A stretch of 38,391 bases of DNA from Betaproteobacteria bacterium (GTDB lineage: Bacteria > Pseudomonadota > Gammaproteobacteria > Burkholderiales > SG8-39): positions 1 through 38,391 of the forward strand of contig SHXL01000002.1 of assembly GCA_009693345.1 (NCBI GenBank), given 5' to 3'. Both the position numbers and the translations under genes were made by a program. This document shows positions 37,364-38,391 of this stretch, in pieces (positions within the stretch are counted from its first letter, which is position 1; every line of letters begins with the position of its first letter). The notes below the pieces were generated by a model. It had not been told where the DNA came from, ran no database searches, and worked only from the letters and a program-made list of their open reading frames with translations.

Positions 37364-38391
37364 CGGCCTCCACGGTCTTCCAGTGCTCGCGCATCCAGTT
37401 CCTGCGTCCTTCGGCCTCTCCGGAATCCATCAGCAGCTCGAAGGTCTCGCGCGCCTTCTCGATCTGCTTCGCATCGAGCTGCATGCGCACCAGGCGCCGG
37501 GAATCCGGGTTCATCGAGGTCTCCCAGAGCTGCTCGGGGTTCATCTCGCCCAGGCCCTTGAAGCGCGAGATTTCCCAGGAGCCGTCCTTCACTTTCTCTT
37601 TCCTCAGGGCGCGCAAAGTCTCTTCCAGTTCATCCTCGTCCAGGCAGTAGATGCGGCGAGCGGCGCCTTTTCCATCCCTCCCCTTGCCCTGCGAAGGCAC
37701 CTCCACCTTGAACAGCGGCGCCTGCGAGACGTAGATGTGGCCGGTCTCGACGAGCCTGGGTGCGTGCATGAAGAAGAAGGTCAGCAGCAGGGCCTGGATG
37801 TGGCCGCCGTCGACGTCGGCGTCGGTCATGATGATGACCTTGCCGTAGCGCAGGCCCGAGAGATCCGGTGAATCCGCCGAACCGTGCGGATCGACGCCGA
37901 TAGCGGTGGCGATCGCCTGCAATTCCTTGTTGGCGAGCACCGTGCGCGCGTCCTTCGACATCGAATTCAGCACCTTGCCGCGCAGGGGCAGGATCGCCTG
38001 GGTCTCCTTGTCGCGCGCTTCCTTGGCCGACCCCCCCGCAGAATCGCCCTCCACCATGAAAAGCTCGTTGCGCGAGGTGTCGTCCGAGGAGCACTCGACC
38101 AGCTTGCCGGGCAGCGTCGCCACGCCGGAGCCCTTCTTGCGTTCGAATTTCTTGCCCCTGGAGAGCCGCGCGAGCGCCTGCTCGATCGCGAGTTCCACGA
38201 TCTTCTTGCCATCGTCCGGGTGCTGATTGAGCCACAGCTCGAAGGCGTCGCGCACGCACAGCTCCAGCAGCTTCGCCGCGTGCCGCGTGGTGAGCTTTTC
38301 CTTGGTTTGGCCGTGGAACTGGGTGCGCACGATCCGAGCCGAGAGCGTGAAGCAGGCGCGCTGCCAGAGGTCGTCCGCGATCAGCTTGACG
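37356..38391 (-). CDS. parE: DNA topoisomerase IV subunit B, partial (C-terminal part)
   Basis: ParE is the ATPase and TOPRIM subunit of topoisomerase IV. The window holds the last 345 codons; the start lies beyond the right edge. The visible part begins in the transducer region (ADDLWQRACFTLSARIV; HAAKLLELCVRDAFELW). The TOPRIM domain includes VEGDSAGGSAKEARDKETQA and the metal-binding IMTDADVDGGHI. The C-terminal domain has SRFKGLGEMNPEQLWETSM, shared by ParE and GyrB. The lack of a long GyrB insertion and the linkage to parC identify it as ParE. The stop overlaps the next small gene by eight bases. Confidence 0.95.
   Translation of the reverse strand, partial: VKLIADDLWQRACFTLSARIVRTQFHGQTKEKLTTRHAAKLLELCVRDAFELWLNQHPDDGKKIVELAIEQALARLSRGKKFERKKGSGVATLPGKLVECSSDDTSRNELFMVEGDSAGGSAKEARDKETQAILPLRGKVLNSMSKDARTVLANKELQAIATAIGVDPHGSADSPDLSGLRYGKVIIMTDADVDGGHIQALLLTFFFMHAPRLVETGHIYVSQAPLFKVEVPSQGKGRDGKGAARRIYCLDEDELEETLRALRKEKVKDGSWEISRFKGLGEMNPEQLWETSMNPDSRRLVRMQLDAKQIEKARETFELLMDSGEAEGRRNWMREHWKTVEADV

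Overview
This is a 38.4-kb stretch of G+C-rich bacterial chromosome, most likely from a betaproteobacterium (Burkholderiales/Rhodocyclales-like). The grounds are two Bug/TctC-type solute receptors without their membrane partners, a second long-form IF-1, a ParC/ParE pair, an UPF0178 protein, a DUF2889 protein and dense, mostly short-spaced gene packing. The broken genes described below suggest either a draft or metagenome-derived assembly or a genome undergoing local decay; the sequence alone cannot decide between these.

Layout. The left edge holds the 5' end of an IS3-type insertion sequence, then lon (-) and a small FKBP isomerase (+). A leftward branched-chain-amino-acid-type ABC operon follows (binding protein, livH, livM, livG, livF, then a DUF1643 gene), with stop/start overlaps throughout except at the odd livH start. 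A rightward run of uup, a TctC receptor and an alpha/beta hydrolase is joined by 4-nt overlaps. Next come a leftward MFS transporter and a frameshifted heme/propeller protein gene, then gshA preceded by a 12-codon leader frame. From 17 to 23 kb lie several damaged genes: an UvrD-like helicase behind a LexA box, yjbQ with an internal deletion, a chimeric ybaK and a GIY-YIG gene with an in-frame amber. Intact neighbours there are a dienelactone hydrolase, a DUF188 protein, a DEDDy exonuclease and a MazG-like pyrophosphohydrolase.

From 23 to 31 kb lie an orphan molybdenum hydroxylase large subunit, a PIN/DUF3293 pair, a DEAD-box RNA helicase, a nuclease/glutaredoxin-fold pair, an IF-1 paralogue and a second TctC receptor. 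Between the hydroxylase and the PIN gene is a non-coding stretch with a good sigma70 promoter, a terminator and a series of hairpins on the minus strand. It is the best candidate here for an undescribed small RNA and carries an FNR-like box near -61. From 31 to 38.4 kb all genes point left: a winged-helix regulator, a membrane diguanylate cyclase and a secreted alpha/beta hydrolase overlap one another, preceded by parE, a small unknown gene and parC, the last three also tightly coupled.

A family of short palindromes (ATCGGGGTCAGAGCCCGAT and variants) sits at or next to stop codons through the first 22 kb, and in one case supplies the stop codon itself.
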